A DNA stretch of 64,000 nucleotides from Cylindrotheca closterium (Eukaryota; Bacillariophyta; Bacillariophyceae; Bacillariales; Bacillariaceae). The stretch lies in contig CAKOGP040002325.1 of assembly GCA_933822405.4 (NCBI GenBank), positions 62,001 to 126,000 on the forward strand, read 5' to 3'. The notes under the pieces were generated by a model. It made no database searches. It was not told the DNA's origin and saw nothing but the letters and a program-made list of their open reading frames with translations. Made by a program: the position numbers and the translations under genes. This document shows positions 1 to 9,849 of this stretch, piece by piece. Position 1 is the stretch's first letter; every line of letters begins with the position of its first letter.

Positions 1-759
1 GGACTATCAGCCTTCGCGCGCGTTTTTTAGAAAATGTGCCATCGAAGTACGTACTGTAGGTGCGGTACAGTGTGAAAAGGGCGGAAGAATGACTTGTATG
101 TATGATCAAGAGTTCAGAGTGGCTTGCAAATCGAGTCCCATATACGACTCACATGATTCAATTTCTGCCAGATTTGGAGCGGTACCGGTACCGACCGGAA
201 GCACTCTGTAATGATCGTGATATGACGCCGTCTGTATTTCGTTCCTCAGTCACAGGTATGCTCCATTATTGTAACAAGAGTAAAGTTGATTGTAAGTGGG
301 AGAAAGTGCTTCAGAAATACGGGAGCTACAGTACCGGAGCAAACTACCAGTACTGTCGGGGTAGCTCGGAAAAGACCTGTTGGACTACTGTATCAAACGG
401 CAGCGTCAGTGTTTTGACATGAGACAAATATAAAAATGTACAGGGTACCAGGTACCCCCAAGATAGCCACCTGAACCCCCCAAATTTTCTAGGAAAGGCA
501 GGGTCTGCAAACGGTGCGAAAAGCAGACATAACGTGGTGCCGTGAAGGAGAAATATAAAGTCGACTGAGTCGAACATTTGGTCAATTGAGTCGGCCGAAA
601 AGGAACGTAAGCCTTTTGAGGAACCCGAACACAACATTCAAAATGATCCTATGTGAACGAGAAGACATATTGATTATATACTCGTATGATGTCAATAGAA
701 AAGAGTGCAAATAGAACCTAACGGAAGAAATCACAAGCGAGGAATAGAACGATAATAAT
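1..759. other. Intergenic/5' flank, no supported gene
   Basis: No frame here looks like a gene; the open frames are short and overlap one another. Two doubled GGTACC palindromes are present, at about 181-193 and 444-457. Two copies of a GAGTCG-type motif lie at about 571-594, upstream of the gene at 760. No promoter element can be named with confidence. Confidence 0.5.
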
Positions 760-1707
760 ATGAAATGGAAAAACAATGCCACCGGAGATTACTGGAAGAA
801 GCACTTTGAAAAGCTGTCGTCACGTCCAGTTTTGAAGAACATGAACGTTCACTCCAAGAGCAGCGGCAAACTGGTCTGCAAAGTTGTGTATGAGGGAGAC
901 AAGAATGATTCATCATCGAGTGGTGAGCAAGTCGAAAAAGATGTCGTCATGGCAAATATTCCATTGTCCATCATGGTTTTGCTTCTGACTCAGTTCAATA
1001 ATTGCGAATTCGAGAACAGTTGCAAACATTGCAGTCGTCGGTCACTCGCGAACCCGAAGCAAACCTCAAATACGTGTGAACTTTTCATGTTCCACTGGGG
1101 TGTGGATGATGCAGAATCGGATAATGTTGTGGATGACCGGTGGTTGAGGAGCCCAATGCTCTCATCAGCTGCACTTCAAGGACTCTTTACAGTTGGAGCA
1201 ATCGCAATTGATTGTCTGAAGCAGCAGGGGTTGCTGAATGGGACTATTGGTGAATACGAGTTCATACCAGGATACGAACGAACTACCGTTGTAGATATAC
1301 ATGGTGAGCTACATCATCAACCAGATGCTGACCTACCAGTCTATTTCTTTTGTTTGCCACTTTGTGTGGAAGGTGCGATGGTGAGAGCGTACCACCGACC
1401 ATCGAGAACCCAAAGCTACGTTCATATTCCATTTGGCAAGTTTGCCCTCTTTCCGAATGGCACATTGGCTCTATCAACTGGATATGGAAACTTAGGAAAC
1501 AGTCGAATCGTTGGTTTGTTGCTACCAAAGAGCAACCAAACCCTCCCAATGTACATTCCAATAACGGATGCAACACCATCATCCAGCAAGGAGGATCCTC
1601 GACGAGCTTGGCAGAAGAACGTCAAGAGGATGGAAAAGAACTATGCTACAAAGTATGCAAGATCTGTAAACTTTCCTGGGTGTGCATTTCTAGACAACTT
1701 GAGGTAG
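760..1707 (+). CDS. Unrecognised 315-aa protein
   Basis: This is a single-exon frame from ATG 760. I do not recognise the family. The sequence reads as ordinary coding sequence: it is compositionally mixed and has no low-complexity stretches. A Cys cluster (CEFENSCKHCSRR) lies near residues 80-92, and an aromatic/Gly stretch (FALFPNGTLALSTGYGN) is central. The C-terminus is basic (residues about 285-305, many Lys/Arg) and could bind nucleic acid or be cytosolic; that is a guess. No convincing signal peptide is visible, although residues 68-76 are moderately hydrophobic. The AT-rich stretch at 1710-1770 probably holds the transcript end. Overlapping frames on both strands are treated as shadows. 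Confidence 0.65.
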   Translation: MKWKNNATGDYWKKHFEKLSSRPVLKNMNVHSKSSGKLVCKVVYEGDKNDSSSSGEQVEKDVVMANIPLSIMVLLLTQFNNCEFENSCKHCSRRSLANPKQTSNTCELFMFHWGVDDAESDNVVDDRWLRSPMLSSAALQGLFTVGAIAIDCLKQQGLLNGTIGEYEFIPGYERTTVVDIHGELHHQPDADLPVYFFCLPLCVEGAMVRAYHRPSRTQSYVHIPFGKFALFPNGTLALSTGYGNLGNSRIVGLLLPKSNQTLPMYIPITDATPSSSKEDPRRAWQKNVKRMEKNYATKYARSVNFPGCAFLDNLR

Positions 1708-1859
1708 ATTAATGGCATTACTATATACTAGACTAGAATAACAATACGGTACATTTACTCTAGTTTATAATTTTATAGGGTTAGGATTCATTCGATTGAT
1801 TCATTCATTGTTCGTCGTCTGTTATAGTCGTTCCTCCATAAAAAATCAATAGACGATGA

Positions 1860-2423
1860 CGATCCGAGATTCGACCATCGGAGAAAATCCACCTCCTGTG
1901 CTTCGTTATAACTGCTCTTCTTTGTCAATCATATAAGACAGACTTCCGATTATTCTGTCTGAAAGACGTAATCGTGTTCGGTCTAGATGGATCTGGTACT
2001 ACCGGTAGGGTGAATGGCTTGTCCTTCTCGGCAAAACAGATATCCAGCGCGGCTTTTCAGACAAGTTCTTCGATTGCTCATGTTTTGGAGCATTTGCTGA
2101 GTCCACCATCTGCGCTGCAGTCCTCAGCATCATTGGAAGATCTAACAAATGTCAGAATTCCGTCGCGGAAGGAATCTGGAGTCGAGATCCTTGCACACGT
2201 TGCCACTCCCTCCAATTGGGTTGAGTTGTTGCTACAACGGAGCGAACACAAGAGCAACAAAGACTTGAAAGTAGTTATCATGATTCATGAATTCTTTGGT
2301 CTAACGGATTCCATTGTGGACAAGGCAAATGGATTGGCAAAAAATGGAAGAAGTGCGCCGGGGCGACCAACCACAGCAACAAGCGTTTCAACAATGCACC
2401 AAATTCCTGAGGAAATTCTTTGA
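1860..2423 (+). pseudogene. Dienelactone hydrolase-like fragment, truncated
   Basis: The frame is open from just after a stop at 1857-1859 to the stop at 2421-2423. It carries a recognisable N-terminal piece of a dienelactone-hydrolase-type alpha/beta hydrolase: the stretch KVVIMIHEFFGL matches the first beta strand and the HE(F/I)FG motif that precedes the helix bearing (I/V)xDxAxxLA. Homology ends abruptly after DKANGLAK, before the nucleophile Cys/Ser motif, and the remainder is unrelated and Pro/Thr-rich. There is no in-frame ATG before about 2280, so no normal start exists unless an upstream exon is spliced in. The region upstream of the HEFFG motif is Ser-rich and not typical of the family. 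I read this as a decayed or partial gene copy. Confidence 0.55.
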
Positions 2424-2669
2424 TTCTGACAGCTGGCTGCTATAGTAGCGGAATGAATTCATGGATACTTCGGATATATAGTCGTCAGTTTTTATAAAAT
2501 GATTGAATCGCGGGTCGAACGAGTCAGTCGCTTTTCGATCCATCATCGAGCGAATGCTTTGCGGGCTCTTTTTGGTCGAAATCAAAAAAGTTGTGCGAAG
2601 GTTTTGCACCAAGACTGCCAAGACAGACAATCATCTCATAATTTCTGGAATTGGAAAATTTCGACAACG

Positions 2670-4566
2670 ATGAAGTCTCCGCCTTTCCTTTCTTTGCTTC
2701 TCCTTTTGACTGCCGCTTTCCCAGCATCCCTTGGGTTCTCTACCGAGGACAAGGAGAGGCCAAAGATCTTGGGATATCAGCCTTTGTCCCCTCTGGTTCT
2801 TTCAAATGTAAGCATTGGCGAGCCTTTCCATTCAACGACGATTTTACAGCAATCGATCTCACCTCCTTTCTTTCACTTTCTTTGTTCTATAGCTTGACCT
2901 TGATCACTTCGAAATGGGTCGCCATCTCAAAGATGGAACCGAGGAATCTTTTGTCAAGGCCAAGCGCATCTATGAAGAAGGTGCCCACACCAAGCCATTT
3001 GCCATTCTAACTCTCTTGGCTCCACTCGAGATTGAACTGAAAAATGGGGATCTTGTTGCCGGCGAAACTCCAAATCAAGACACTGTCACCGGAACTGTGA
3101 TTGGTGATCACAAGATTGGGTCGTTGCAGCTTGCCGTCATTTACAATGCCTCGACTCGAGACTGTTCGGTTGGAGCATCTTGGAATCCTCAAACTCAAGG
3201 ATGTTTCAAATCATCCGGAAGTGTATTTCTAAAGGATCGTGATGGTATTGCTTTTCCATACAATTACAATCCAGAGGAGGACAATCAGAATCGTATGTCT
3301 CTGCAGAAGCTGAGCACTCATGCAAAGCAGCAAATGTATGTTTGCAACGACGGAGACTGTCCCTTCCGTTTGTACGCTCGATACGTCGACTACTACGGAA
3401 ACTTCACCTACGCCGATCATTGGATTCAAGCTGCATTCAATGGAGGAAGAACTGATTTGGCTGATAGCAATGGGAACTTTGAGCATTATGGATTCGAAGC
3501 TCGCGCTGGTAAGTTGGATTTCTGTTCATGGTCGTGCGCTTCAATTGCAAATCTGAAACTTTCGCTTTGTCATTTACATTCTTCTTCAGATATCGTGTCC
3601 AAAGCGGCCATTCTTTTGAATCTTTGGATGTCGATTCAGTTCCAACTCGACCATGCCATTGTTTCCTGTCAATCCACCTGCCAAGTCAAGGATCATTGCA
3701 ATGACGAAAGTGTCCACTCTTGGGATCTTGCTGTTGGATGGTACGCCGGTTCTTTGGCTGGTCCCGACACCATTGGTTCTGACGATAGCCGATTTCTCCA
3801 TCGGCTAGCTGAGAAACGATGCGTTTCCTTCAATACTTGCGATGGCCAACATGGCGTGTCCCATGTCAATAAGGAAATGTTCGACCTTTTCGATGCCGGT
3901 CAGGAATTGTTGACCCTTAGCAAGTGTTCTGATGCCAACGAAATCAAAGACCGCATCTCTCGCCTCATGCTCATCCCTCTGATTCAAGATGCCTTGTGGC
4001 ATGCCCACATCAATGACGTCAAGCCCGAAGCTCTACTCAAGGAGAAGCACGCTGCCCAAAAGATCAGTGCTGGAGCTGCCACTGTTGCTGCTGCCATTTT
4101 GCCTCAGATCGATTCCTGTGACCCACAAGCTGCCTATGCTGTTTACGACAATCTTCGCACTGGTCATGACGCATCCTTTGAAACTGTGAAGAATGCTCTG
4201 GAGTCTACCTATGAGTGCCTAGGTATCAAGTGCGAAGACGTTGGAGGACTGTACATCACCAAGCAAGACAAATACGTCGAGGGAGCTGAGCCTTGCTATG
4301 GATCCGGCGGGCAGCCCCAACAGGCATCCACGGGAGATGCGTCGGCAACCATCGAACAACACAGTCATGGTCTCGACAAACTTGACGTTACTTTGATTGT
4401 TATTTGCACCATCTTGGGTGCAATCATCCTATGTGGAACCTCCTACTGGGCATATGTCAAGAACCGCTGTATCATGAACCACTTGCCTCCTCTTGAAGCC
4501 TACGAAGCTACTGAAGATGCCAAGGACCCGCCCTCTTTGAAAGTTGATGATGCCGAAGCTGCCTGA
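2670..4566 (+). CDS. Fea1-like (low-iron-inducible periplasmic) type I membrane protein
   Basis: Three exons are inferred: 2670-2807, 2893-3508 and 3590-4566, giving 576 aa. Introns 2808-2892 and 3509-3589 begin GTAAG and end TAG/CAG. Exon 1 supplies a classic signal peptide (residues 1-22). The large Cys-rich ectodomain contains WDLAVGWYAGSLAG, LAEKRCVSFNTC and a later VNKEMFDLFDAGQELL stretch, which resemble the Fea1 family of algal low-iron-induced periplasmic proteins; this match is from memory and is moderate. One TM helix (about residues 520-542, LIVICTILGAIILCG) and a short acidic tail follow, so the protein is probably anchored in the plasma membrane facing out. Intron 2 is 81 nt, in frame and stop-free, so retention would add 27 residues. 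The expected role is extracellular iron capture. The alternative is an unrelated Cys-rich surface protein. Confidence 0.7.
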
Positions 4567-4631
4567 GTCAGTCAGTTAATCTTGGCATGGTCACAGAGAC
4601 TCATTTGGTTGCTGTAGAATAATGGATTGAT

Positions 4632-6291
4632 TTAAGCCGCATTTCCCTCTTCTCTTTCAATACGTTTCTTCCTTAGACTGTTGATCCAAAGTCCAATCAC
4701 TGTTGGAGAAATAAGCCCTACACAATAGAAAAAGAATTCGTCAGCAGTTCTTCACCAGTCCACATCTACCCGTCACATCTGACTTACCAAACCATGCAAC
4801 ACCTGTCATGAGTATTTTGAGTGTAGCGCTTGGAGCTCCGCCTCTCATTACCGATGCGGTCTCGGCACCAACGGATGTCCATAAACAAGTGAATGGAACT
4901 CCATGCAGTAGGACGGCGACTGCAAACCACCGTGCTGGTACTTTCAGAATGGACAGGCCAAAATTCTTTGCAAATTCCGGCAATGGAGCAAATCTCATCA
5001 TCAAAGACACTCCCAGTGGGTTCTCTTCAATTGATTCTTCAACGAGGCCGAGAAGCTCGTTATCTTTAAGTTTGCTTCGGACATATTTGTACAGAAAATA
5101 GCGTCCGAGAACAAAACTTAGGACTGCGCCACCGGTCTTTCCGAGTGCATTGCATACGATTCCTTTTTTTGTACCAAACGCTATACCAGCAGCTGTTTCT
5201 ATTGGCGTTGTGACTCCCACGGTCATGGTCCACAACACCAGAGATAATGTATATATCACTTGTCCTTTTGTGCCAGCGCCGTTCAGTCTGTCCAAAATTG
5301 GAACCATCGTGTCTCTTATGTAAGTTGGGTTAACGTTGGCCTTCAAGACCTGAGAGAGATGAAGGAAGGTCTCAAACTTAGAAGCCAGTACTACAAGAAC
5401 TAGTAGTGGGATGGCACCCTTGATGGCGTCCATTGTTGTGAAGTCTCCAGTGTCATTGTTCTTGTCCATACTTTCCGAGTCACTATCGTCATTGTTTCTT
5501 GCCATGAGCTGAGACGCGGGACGGCCATAAAAAATCTTTTGCCTTGTTGGCACTTTCATTGCTTGTCTCGATCCAGTGCTGGAGGAAGCTACAGGTTCAG
5601 GTTCAAATCGCGACAACGGTGTCTGAAATGATGGTAGATCCCCGACGTATCGAACTTTTTGCACAGTACTGTCGACAGTTCGGAGCAGATCCACCGTATC
5701 AACTCTGCGTCCCATCAGAAACTTAAGAAAGGCGAGCCCGAATGCAAAAGCACCCAGCGGCAGTAGCCTCAGAATGGAAGCAGTGACATTGTGTTGCTTC
5801 AAAACTTGTGTGGAGACCGTTTTGATAGATTGAGTGACACTTGACCTTGGTACATAGTTCCGAAAGGCAAGACTCATCGTCGTCAGTACAGTCAAGAGAC
5901 CCATGATTGCGTAGACGCATGCTTTTCTCTTGGCACAACTACTCAAGCACAGAGCAAGTGTCGTTTTGGAATCGGAGAAAATACCCATTGAGTTCTCTGA
6001 TGATTTGTCAGTTTCTTGCCATTTGTGCTGCCAGCAAAACTCTCCAAGCTTCTGACATCGCTTACAAGGTTCACCACTTGCTGTTATCCCATATACCTGA
6101 GCTGCTTCAGGTTCCAAAGTTGATGACCTAAGAAGGATGCCATCATACTGGTGATTCTTGTTGAAAGGTGGTTGAAAGATGCTGGGTCCAAGTTGGTAGC
6201 GTGGCTTCAGGCTATTGTGATGGAATGATGAAGTATAGGAGGCTATAAATACAACAATACTGCATACTTGCAGACGTAAGGAGACTGTCAT
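4632..6291 (-). CDS. VTT-domain (TVP38/TMEM64/DedA-type) membrane protein
   Basis: Two exons are inferred on the minus strand: 6291-4788 and 4717-4632. The 70-nt intron (4718-4787) has GTAAGT at its donor and TGTGTAG at its acceptor. Splicing replaces a non-homologous read-through tail with GLISPTVIGLWINSLRKKR, completing the last TM helix and a basic tail. The N-terminus is hydrophobic (residues 8-22) followed by SSFHH, a possible signal or plastid pre-sequence. A Cys/His cluster (GEPCKRCQKLGEFCWQH, about residues 72-88) could bind zinc. The VTT core spans roughly residues 340-500 and includes TTPIETAAGIAFG and LGRYFLYKY, typical of the SNARE-associated/VTT family of lipid scramblase-like or small-molecule transporters. 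Substrate and membrane are unknown. Confidence 0.8.
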
Positions 6292-6961
6292 CGTGTTGAT
6301 GGAGCAAGTGCTCTGTTGTCATGCATCATCGCAAAAGGTTCCCTTTCAAGAAAAATGAGGTTGGCGATGGGTGTCGAAAAATTTAGAAACGATTTTTTTT
6401 CTGTTCGGGAGAGGAGGTGTAGCAATTCGGGGGATACAATTGGTGGAAATAAAGGACTAATATCGTACATTCCGAAGTATTATTGACTCTTATATCTCCA
6501 GTGCAAAACCTTCGCATTGACATTCTCCAGCTAATCTAGCTATTCTGAACAACGATTGGTCCATCGCCTAGGCTAGGACGCTTCCAACGAAAGATTTCAT
6601 TATGTGCGAGGCATGATTCAGTTTCCTCACCATCATGCTACACTTAGGAACATCTCAATTTATCTTTTGAGAAGGTTTTGTCGTTTAGGAACCCAAGAGA
6701 CAATCACGCTTTGACCCAAAAACTTTTATGCGAAGGTTTCGTTGCTTTCTACTGAGATCAGTACTTGTGTCCTCCTCATCCATCTGGGATTGCCCTAGCT
6801 TCTACCGACTTCCAGAACAACTTTACGACCACAGGTCAGAATTCAGGTTTCTCCTGGCAATCCTCATAATTTGGATTTCTCAACGTTTTTCACAATTACT
6901 TTGCATTCCATTTCGAATTCAATAAATTCATTCATCCAAAAACAATTCATCCGTTGATACC
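6292..6961. other. 5' flank of S-family gene, duplicated at 34.27-34.75 kb
   Basis: From about 6480 to the ATG at 6962 the sequence is homologous to about 34265-34749. Positions 6541-6768 differ at roughly one base in twelve and contain small indels. From 6769 onward the two copies are identical. The homologous stretch probably holds the promoter and 5' UTR of both S genes. No named element was recognised. Confidence 0.75.
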
Positions 6962-8005
6962 ATGATGTTCTCTACCCTTGCTGTTGCCCTCCTCGCAAGC
7001 TCTGCTGCTGTCTCTGAAGCTGCTGCCGCTATTGGCCTTCGTGGTCAAGCCAACACCGCTTCTGTCCCAACCCTTCCGAATGGAATCTCCTGTCGCTTCT
7101 GTCCTGACGATGACAACTACAAGTATCCTCTTGACGACGACTGGACTCATTGGCACCGTGGCCTTGATGAGAAGGCCAACTCTCGTGCCAATACCGAGCG
7201 TGAGCTCACCAGCACTGATAAGCTCAAGGCTACTGCCAAGGTTGCTCATTACGAAGCCCACTTTCTGGAGCATGCTGCTTCCAAGCAATCCAAGGACGAG
7301 CACAAGCGTGCTCTCCAAGCTGCCGCTGTGGAAGCCGACAAGGAAGCCTCCATGTTGGTCGATGCTGTCAACGGTGGGGATGCCGATGCCCATGACCGTA
7401 TCTTGAAGGAAAAGATGCTCCCCAACGACATTTCTTGCCGTTTCTGTCCTGATGATGACAATTACAAGTACCCACTTGACGACGACTGGACCCACTGGCA
7501 CCGTAACCTTGATGCCAAGGCCGACTCTCAAGCCGCTGATGCCGAGCGTGAGCTCACCAGCACTGACAAGCTCAAGGCTACCGCCAAGGCCGCTCACTAC
7601 GAAGCCCACTTCCTCCAACACGCTGCCTCCAAGCAAGCCAAGGACGAGCACAAGCGCGCTCTTCAAGATGCTGCTGTGGAAGCCAACAAGGAAGCCTCCA
7701 TGTTGATCGATGCCGTCAAGAGTGGCGACGTCAATGCCCACGATCGCATCTTGAAGGAGAAATTGCTCCCCAACGACATTTCTTGCCGTTTCTGTCCTGA
7801 TGATGACAACTACAAGTACCCACTTGATGATGATTGGACTCATTGGCACCGTGATCTGAAGGATGTTGTCGAGTCTGCCCCTGTGGAAGCTGACGAAGGG
7901 CGCAAGATGAAGGAGGTCAAACTTCCCAATGGTATTTCTTGCCGCTTCTGTCCAGATGATGACAACTACAAGTATCCTCTTGATGATGACTGGACTCACT
8001 GGCAT
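6480..8005 (+). repeat. Segmental duplication copy 1 (S gene plus 5' flank)
   Basis: This stretch is homologous to about 34265-35793 in direct orientation, with a constant offset of 27,788 bp from 6769 onward. Similarity stops exactly at the stop codon: copy 1 ends CAT TGA, copy 2 ends CAT TAG, and the 3' flanks are unrelated. The breakpoint is therefore at the end of the coding sequence. No terminal inverted repeats or target-site duplications were recognised. Confidence 0.9.
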
Positions 8006-8008
8006 TGA
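6962..8008 (+). CDS. Secreted four-module repeat protein (family S, copy 1)
   Basis: This is an intronless 348-aa protein. Residues 1-20 form a signal peptide. The mature chain carries four copies of a 28-residue module at residues 38-65, 153-180, 269-296 and 321-348, the last ending at the C-terminus. The modules differ only at G/D in position 4. Each contains CRFCPDDDNYKYPLDDDW and ends THWH, giving a CxxC pair, seven Asp and two His/Trp pairs. Modules 1-2 and 2-3 are separated by 87-88-residue charged, helix-prone spacers that are themselves repeats (ELTSTDKLKATAK, AHYEAHFL). Modules 3 and 4 are separated by only 24 residues. I do not recognise the family. The invariant modules suggest metal binding, redox or disulfide function, or release of a repeated peptide. 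The antisense frame is also open but is judged a shadow. Confidence 0.85.
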   Translation: MMFSTLAVALLASSAAVSEAAAAIGLRGQANTASVPTLPNGISCRFCPDDDNYKYPLDDDWTHWHRGLDEKANSRANTERELTSTDKLKATAKVAHYEAHFLEHAASKQSKDEHKRALQAAAVEADKEASMLVDAVNGGDADAHDRILKEKMLPNDISCRFCPDDDNYKYPLDDDWTHWHRNLDAKADSQAADAERELTSTDKLKATAKAAHYEAHFLQHAASKQAKDEHKRALQDAAVEANKEASMLIDAVKSGDVNAHDRILKEKLLPNDISCRFCPDDDNYKYPLDDDWTHWHRDLKDVVESAPVEADEGRKMKEVKLPNGISCRFCPDDDNYKYPLDDDWTHWH

Positions 8009-8151
8009 AAATTGCACCTTATGCCTTTTTGCTGACGAGCGAGGTCACGCTCCTTTTTTCATCATTAGAACACACGTTGTAAAATAGCGAATTCTGAATG
8101 ATCAATACAGAACTTGTCTTCTTGTATCGTTTGTCAACTTCTGCATCGCAT

Positions 8152-9466
8152 TTATTTCATGCTGCACTCCAATTTCATTTCGTCCCAATTCGAGAATTGA
8201 CACAAATCATGAACCTGTTGCAAGCTTTGTTCTTTCTTTTCCAATGGATTGCCGGCTTGTTGTAGTAGTTCTCGGTAAAGGGTCATCTCTTGAAAAAGGA
8301 GGCAACACAAGCTGTGGGTACCAGTCTTGTCCAATTGCGAGGGGGCGCCTCCTCGAACAAAATGAAAGGAATCGGGAGGGTGCCAAAATATCTTGGATGC
8401 CGCCATTGGGTCGTTTCCCAAGCAGACTTCCAACGACACTAGATCCTTTTCGATAGATTCGAGACGAATGACTAATAGCTTCTTATTTGGTGTTTGAACC
8501 ATTGTCTCGTTCCAGTAATACTGGATATGAAAAGGGAACAAGCGTCAGACAAAACCCAAGTAGTACCTACCAGAACGAGAGTCATAATACTAATTCCAAT
8601 ATGATGATTCGTTCAAATTCAGCAATACATACCTGATAGTTCCAGTGCAAATGATTGGAATCTTTCGGTTCCACATTGTCTCCACGGGCATACCAGCCAT
8701 TCCAAAAAGTTTTGGTGCAGTCGTCACCTTGCATATCCGTACGATCTGCTGGTTGGATGTGATTGGCCAAGTCCTGTAACCTCGGAAAACAGTCGTAAAA
8801 CGATGTTTTCCAGGCGGAAGTCTTGCAGGAAGGACTATGTGGTTCTCGCTCATCGCAGGACTTTGGATGGTTGTAGGTATACCATGAGACTAAGCGGCGA
8901 AGCGGGTGGCGAATAGAAAACAAATAGTGGGAGAATGCCCCAGAGGCATCTCGAATGGATTTGGTCCGTGGAATGGTCTGCCGTGGTTTTTGAACGTCAG
9001 CATCAATGTACATGGTGGACGTATGAATGTAGCCAACTGCCAGTTTGGATAGAAAAGTTGGGTACTTTTTCTGAAGACAGACAGCGCGAATATTCCGATT
9101 GCGCCTTGTCTTGCAAACCATCTTGAGTTGAGTCTTGATCCATTCACCTCCTGTCTTTCCAACATGGACGTAGACAATGCCACTGACGGCTTCATTCTGA
9201 TTTGAAGCCATTCGAAGTGGAGTAGTTTGCTTCCTATTGTCATCAAACGGTGTCGTAGGCAGAGGGTCAACACTCTTGGGCTTCCTCCACACAAGAAATC
9301 CTCCTGTTGAAATCCAAAGAAACAGTGCTACAAACATGCCATATTGAATGCATTTTCTTGATCGTCTCCATAAGATTGAAAGCTGCAAGAAACTTTTATT
9401 TCGTTTCCTGCTGCTTGTAGGCTTTCTTATCTTGGCTGCACTCGTAGCAGAGGACCCAAAGAGCAT
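8152..9466 (-). CDS. Golgi-type (type II membrane) sulfotransferase-like protein
   Basis: Two exons are inferred: 9466-8633 and 8520-8152, joined in phase 0 across a 112-nt intron (GTATGT...ATCCAG), giving 400 aa. A Lys/Arg-rich cytosolic N-terminus (1-40) precedes a single TM anchor (about 41-60), the layout of Golgi sulfotransferases. The motif VHVGKTGGEWI (100-110) matches the 5'-phosphosulfate loop that binds PAPS. SIRHPLRRLVSWY (184-196) matches the 3'-phosphate binding strand and helix with its Arg and Ser. Exon 2 carries the C-terminal LVIRLESIEKD stretch seen after the substrate region. The likely role is sulfation of polysaccharides or glycoproteins. The acceptor cannot be inferred. 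The intron falls between NYQ and YYWNE, so both exons are needed for a complete domain. Confidence 0.75.
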
Positions 9467-9849
9467 TCGTGCACCATTGAGATATATTCAATTCGATATA
9501 CGTTCTGCGTTATCAGGCTGATGAATCAATATAATGCGTATGCGACAAAATATATTTTTGGATGAGATTGTTCATGTGGACTAAGTTAGTCGACTTTTAG
9601 TCAATGGAGTCAAATATGGCATTATTACTCAGATCTCAGATACCATATGATTGTTTTCAGATCTTTGACGCACGCTTCAAAATTCTGCATTATTGCGCAG
9701 TTTCGAAGCCGCAGGCATCATCCTTCTTGAAAAATATATTTCTTCAGCGTGTTGTAAACTCGTCAGATCGTTCCTTTCCACCTTCTGATTACTACCACAT
9801 ATACAAGAATAGAAAAGGACATCATTGTCATTGCATTGCCATAGGGAGA
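9467..9849. other. Intergenic between divergent genes
   Basis: This is the shared 5' region of the sulfotransferase gene (minus) and the T-family gene (plus). A short GTCGACTTTTAGTCAATGGAG stretch near 9589-9609 contains GTC/GAC-type motifs also seen upstream of other genes here. An in-frame extension of the T gene back to 9604 is open but shares nothing with the T paralogue, so I do not take it as coding. Confidence 0.5.

Noticed and set aside
6947..8017. 356-codon open frame antisense to S copy 1 (and its equivalent at 34735-35802)
   Set aside because: It is fully explained as a shadow of the repeat-rich sense gene: the sense frame has a signal peptide and conserved modules, whereas the antisense product is a Val/Gly/Leu-rich string with no start context.
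9604..9849. N-terminal extension of T copy 1 to 9604
   Set aside because: It has no similarity to T copy 2, which starts at the equivalent of ATG 9850.
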